Shown piece by piece: positions 4,699-6,399 of a stretch of DNA of 6,399 nt. How positions within the stretch are numbered: position 1 is the stretch's first letter; each line of letters starts with the position of its first letter. The translations under genes and the position numbers were made by a program. The stretch comes from Microcaldota archaeon (lineage in GTDB: Archaea; Micrarchaeota; Micrarchaeia; Anstonellales; J096). The stretch lies in assembly GCA_015520875.1 (NCBI GenBank), contig WAPD01000083.1:1-6399 (forward strand). The letters run 5' to 3'. Below the pieces are notes generated by a model, which saw only the letters and a program-made list of their open reading frames with translations, was not told where the DNA came from and did not search any database.

Positions 4699-5553
4699 AT
4701 GAAATTAACAAGAAGGCAACTACTAAAAGAGGCTGCTACCTTAGGCCTATTGTCCTCACCATTTATCCTTTTTGGTATAATAGAAGGGGTTAGAGGTCAT
4801 GGAACATCCTGGACAAAAAAGGGCACTTACATTGAATTACACATAAAGGGAAAGGGACCTGTTATTTTCCATAATCAAGATTCATCTTTAATTTATGATG
4901 AAAATCATGTGGAGGGATGGGGCCATGTTTATAATACAGATTTTTCCCTTAGAAACTACAAAATAGCTTTAAGCTACCCCGATAATTACCTCAGAATCGG
5001 AGATAATATCACCAATATTCCTTTCAGTCCCAAGTATATAGATGGATATAAAGATTCTTTTTGGGTTTATAGCCTTGTTCCCATACCTGAATTTGTTATA
5101 ACTTATAAAAAACTTTTTGGCCAGGCCGCCCTAAAGATAAGAGATGGATATCCTCAAACCTCAATCTATCTTCATACAGACCCTCCGTTAAAAAAATTCT
5201 TTTCTTTCATGCCCCAAAACAGAAGAATAGATATTGTGCTAAATAAAGCAATCTCTCAATTGGGACTTTGGCACGAACTATCCCATTGGCTTTGGAATCT
5301 ATTGCCTTCAGAAAACAAAAAGCCCATTTATCAATTATACCTAAAACTTTCAGAAAAAGGTTTTGATGCTGTAGATGAGAGCACCACATTAAAACTGGAA
5401 AATAGTGTAGGGCACCCTAAGGATAATCCCTCGGAGCTATTTGCAAGTTTGCTAACATCTCATAGATTTGCTCGCATAACACTTTACAGAGAAGAACTAA
5501 TAAAAGCCCTCGGCAAAGACGTTTATAAACTTTTACAAGAATCTCAATTCTAG
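4699..5553 (+). CDS. Tat-exported zinc metallopeptidase (HExxH)
   Basis: From ATG 4699 the product is 284 residues. It begins with a twin-arginine signal: MKLTRRQLLKEAA, then a hydrophobic stretch LGLLSSPFILFGI (about 15-27), so it is exported folded. The metal site is H192-E193-L-S-H196, followed by NPSELFAS with E246 the likely third ligand 50 residues on, the arrangement seen in zincins with a late E-x-F-A-type glutamate. The part between signal and HExxH (about 30-185) is strand-rich and unrecognised. An upstream in-frame GTG at 4657 lies inside tRNA-Asp and cannot be the start; no Met occurs between 4699 and the middle of the protein. The ATG is 12 nt after the tRNA, with no TATA box or Shine-Dalgarno in between, so the mRNA probably derives from the tRNA-Asp transcript. 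It ends in TAG, overlapping vapC by 21 nt. The substrate is unknown. Confidence 0.82.
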   Translation: MKLTRRQLLKEAATLGLLSSPFILFGIIEGVRGHGTSWTKKGTYIELHIKGKGPVIFHNQDSSLIYDENHVEGWGHVYNTDFSLRNYKIALSYPDNYLRIGDNITNIPFSPKYIDGYKDSFWVYSLVPIPEFVITYKKLFGQAALKIRDGYPQTSIYLHTDPPLKKFFSFMPQNRRIDIVLNKAISQLGLWHELSHWLWNLLPSENKKPIYQLYLKLSEKGFDAVDESTTLKLENSVGHPKDNPSELFASLLTSHRFARITLYREELIKALGKDVYKLLQESQF

Positions 5554-5898
5554 AATGCCTTGGTAGTTGGATTTTTGTTTTGTGATTATGTGGCCATCGT
5601 TTGCTATTACAATAGCCGAATTATATAAATAACGGAACTTTGGAGGTTTTCTAAACTGGAAATCTTTCATTATTCTTATTAATTCTAAACTTGCTTTTCC
5701 GTCCATGCTTACCACAGGAAAAGCCTCTATTATTTCTTCGATAATTGTTTTATCTTGGATTAGATAGGCGATTTCAGCCAATGTTAGATCTGTTATAACA
5801 AGGGTTTCGTCTTTTCCTATGTAGATATCTAATTTAGAAACTGTGCTGGGGACATTTTGCAAATATTCTAATAGAATGTCTGTATCAATAAATATCAT
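5533..5898 (-). CDS. vapC: PIN-domain VapC-like toxin with an incomplete acidic active site
   Basis: The 121-residue PIN-domain protein begins MIFIDTDILLEYL. VapC toxins are Mg-dependent ribonucleases that cleave tRNA or rRNA and are held inactive by the VapB antitoxin. PIN domains usually have four acidic residues. Here D5 (FIDTD) and E42 (LAEI) are present, but the third Asp position is N93 (LYNSAIVIAND) and the fourth, normally TxD, is Q108 (IITKQKSNY). The protein may therefore be weakly active or inactive, or may use other residues such as D101. N93 is AAT, one transition from GAT. It is translated from ATG 5898, which overlaps the antitoxin stop as ATGA, the standard vapBC layout. The C-terminus runs 21 nt into the convergent metallopeptidase gene. 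Confidence 0.8.
   Translation of the reverse strand: MIFIDTDILLEYLQNVPSTVSKLDIYIGKDETLVITDLTLAEIAYLIQDKTIIEEIIEAFPVVSMDGKASLELIRIMKDFQFRKPPKFRYLYNSAIVIANDGHIITKQKSNYQGILELRFL
5571..5581 (+). terminator. Oligo-T after the metallopeptidase gene
   Basis: ATTTTTGTTTT lies 17 nt after the TAG stop, within the convergent toxin gene, and is a plausible plus-strand terminator. Confidence 0.3.
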
Positions 5899-6092
5899 AG
5901 GATCTCACTTAATCTTCTCTTGTTAATGCTTCTTATGGATCCCCTTAGGTTTCTTATCTTTGCTAATTGTCCCCTGCTGTCATAAAGGTTTAATAAAAAG
6001 TCTAGGGTCTCTGAGAAGCTTAAATCCAATGTCCTTTTCAAAGATTTAAGTCTTTTGTAAACGTCGTCTCTTATCGTTATTACTTTTACCAT
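5895..6092 (-). CDS. vapB: VapB-like antitoxin, archaeal DUF217 type
   Basis: The 65-residue protein has the archaeal VapB pattern KVITIRDDVYKRLKSLKRT followed by SFSETLDFLLNLY: an N-terminal strand and helix that dimerise and bind DNA, resembling ribbon-helix-helix proteins. A basic C-terminal tail (RNLRGSIRSINKRRLSEIL) would wrap around and block the toxin. It is the first gene of the pair and its TGA overlaps the toxin ATG by 4 nt, so the two are co-translated. ATG 6092 lies about 25 nt after a TATA box, giving a leaderless mRNA. Two near-identical 12-bp palindromic sites at 6118-6142 overlap that box and are the likely autoregulation sites. Confidence 0.85.
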   Translation of the reverse strand: MVKVITIRDDVYKRLKSLKRTLDLSFSETLDFLLNLYDSRGQLAKIRNLRGSIRSINKRRLSEIL

Positions 6093-6112
6093 AGTGGATT
6101 ATTGGTGGAAAT

Positions 6113-6120
6113 CTATTTAA
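6113..6120 (-). promoter_or_regulatory. TATA box of vapBC
   Basis: Read on the minus strand this is TTTAAATA, centred about 25 nt before ATG 6092. Its outer end overlaps the first operator-like repeat. Confidence 0.5.
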
Positions 6121-6142
6121 ATGTATTTAGTAAATGCATTTA
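6118..6142. repeat. Two tandem 12-bp palindromic repeats, likely VapB operator
   Basis: TAAATGTATTTA (6118-6129) and TAAATGCATTTA (6131-6142) match at 11 of 12 bases and are one base apart, so their centres repeat every 13 bp. The second is a perfect palindrome. A weaker third half-copy, TAAATG followed by TTTA, starts at 6173. The position over the vapBC promoter fits binding by a VapB dimer or VapBC complex. Confidence 0.5.
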
Positions 6143-6219
6143 ATAAACTGTCCTATATAAAAAACAGTAAACTAAATGTTTATCTTTAAATAAGAGGTGG
6201 AATTCCTCGTCTTGAAGAG

Positions 6220-6233
6220 TTATTTATATATAG
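6220..6233 (+). promoter_or_regulatory. TATA box of the FtsZ-like gene
   Basis: TTATTTATATATAG is the best plus-strand box in the region. A start about 26 nt on (near 6253) would leave a leader of about 16 nt that contains the Shine-Dalgarno. Other AT-rich candidates lie at 6152-6163 and 6181-6192. Confidence 0.5.
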
Positions 6234-6256
6234 TTAAGCATTGCTTATAGTTAATT

Positions 6257-6263
6257 GAGGTGA
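6257..6263 (+). promoter_or_regulatory. Shine-Dalgarno of the FtsZ-like gene
   Basis: GAGGTGA is a full anti-SD match ending 5 nt before ATG 6269. It fixes the start and contrasts with the apparently leaderless genes around it. Confidence 0.6.
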
Positions 6264-6268
6264 GAAGG

Positions 6269-6399
6269 ATGGAAGATATCATAAGGTCCGCAATAGGTGC
6301 AAGAAATGAAGAAAGAAAGGAAGATGAAGACATGAGCAACGAAAAGATAAAGATCGTTACAATCGGTATCGGTGGTGGGGGAAACCTGTCTCTTATACA
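6269..6399 (+). CDS. ftsZ: FtsZ-like cell-division GTPase, N-terminal fragment
   Basis: Only the first 39 codons are likely to be genomic. A charged, helical leader (MEDIIRSAIGARNEE..., residues 1-24) precedes the strand NEKIKIVTIGIGGGGN (24-39). The run G-I-G-G-G-G-N at 33-39 matches the first nucleotide-binding loop of FtsZ (GxGGxGNN), and a short charged leader before that strand is usual in archaeal FtsZ. FtsZ polymerises with GTP into the division ring on the inner membrane face. The start is fixed by the Shine-Dalgarno at 6257. The last 14 bases match a sequencing adapter, so the residues LSLI after N39 are artefacts. Other dinucleotide-binding proteins also have Gly-rich loops, so the call is moderate. 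Confidence 0.62.
   Translation, partial: MEDIIRSAIGARNEERKEDEDMSNEKIKIVTIGIGGGGNLSLI
6386..6399. other. Nextera transposase adapter remnant at the contig end
   Basis: CTGTCTCTTATACA equals the first 14 bases of the 19-base Nextera mosaic-end adapter read-through sequence and lies exactly at the end of the window. It begins just after the GGN of the FtsZ-like loop. It is best treated as untrimmed adapter rather than genome. Confidence 0.85.

Noticed and set aside
5207..5389. Minus-strand frame of 60 residues
   Set aside because: It is antisense to the HExxH region of the metallopeptidase.
6190..6210. Hairpin GAGG-TGGAATT-CCTC as a riboswitch or small RNA
   Set aside because: The stem is only 4 bp and the symmetric GGAATTCC core explains most of it; there is no supporting context.

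Overview
The window looks like the end of a metagenomic or single-cell archaeal contig, most likely from a small-genome DPANN-type lineage. The evidence for Archaea is: AT-rich TATA boxes about 23-28 nt in front of start codons (leaderless mRNAs), a tRNA with a bulge-helix-bulge intron at position 37/38, tRNA genes without an encoded CCA, an archaeal DUF217-type VapB, and a Tat-signal protein in a tRNA operon. AGA/AGG and ATA codons are common. The phylum cannot be named from this sequence alone.

Layout. 1-747: a leaderless CPBP-family membrane protease (+). 744-1821: a two-gene minus-strand operon of surface proteins, namely a membrane-anchored protein with two tandem copies of one domain, followed by a small Cys-rich lipoprotein. 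1822-1961: divergent promoter region. 1962-3115 (+): a membrane-anchored LamG/ConA-like lectin-domain gene interrupted by one in-frame TAG, overlapped by a GNAT acetyltransferase gene (GTGA junction). 3107-3772 (-) and 3870-4451 (+): a divergent pair of unrecognised genes, one soluble and one with a two-helix membrane hairpin. 4480-4686 (+): tRNA-Ile with anticodon UAU and a 25-nt intron, then tRNA-Asp(GUC). 4699-5553 (+): a Tat-exported HExxH metallopeptidase whose ATG lies 12 nt after tRNA-Asp and which has no promoter of its own that I can see. 5533-6092 (-): a VapBC toxin-antitoxin pair in which the toxin lacks two of the usual four acidic residues. 6269-6399 (+): the first codons of an FtsZ-like gene with its own TATA box and Shine-Dalgarno. 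The last 14 bases match the Nextera transposase mosaic-end adapter and are probably not genomic.

How the genes relate. At least four products (the duplicated-domain protein, the lipoprotein, the lectin-like protein and the Tat metallopeptidase) are predicted to act outside the cytoplasm, and the CPBP protease and the hairpin protein are membrane proteins, so this is largely a cell-envelope neighbourhood. Genes are tightly packed, with convergent ends overlapping by 4, 9 and 21 nt. The most interesting signals are the UAU-anticodon intron-containing tRNA-Ile, the tRNA-Asp/Tat-peptidase dicistron, the TAG-split lectin gene, and the degenerate VapC with tandem operator-like repeats at its promoter. 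I see no CRISPR array, insertion sequence or integrase.
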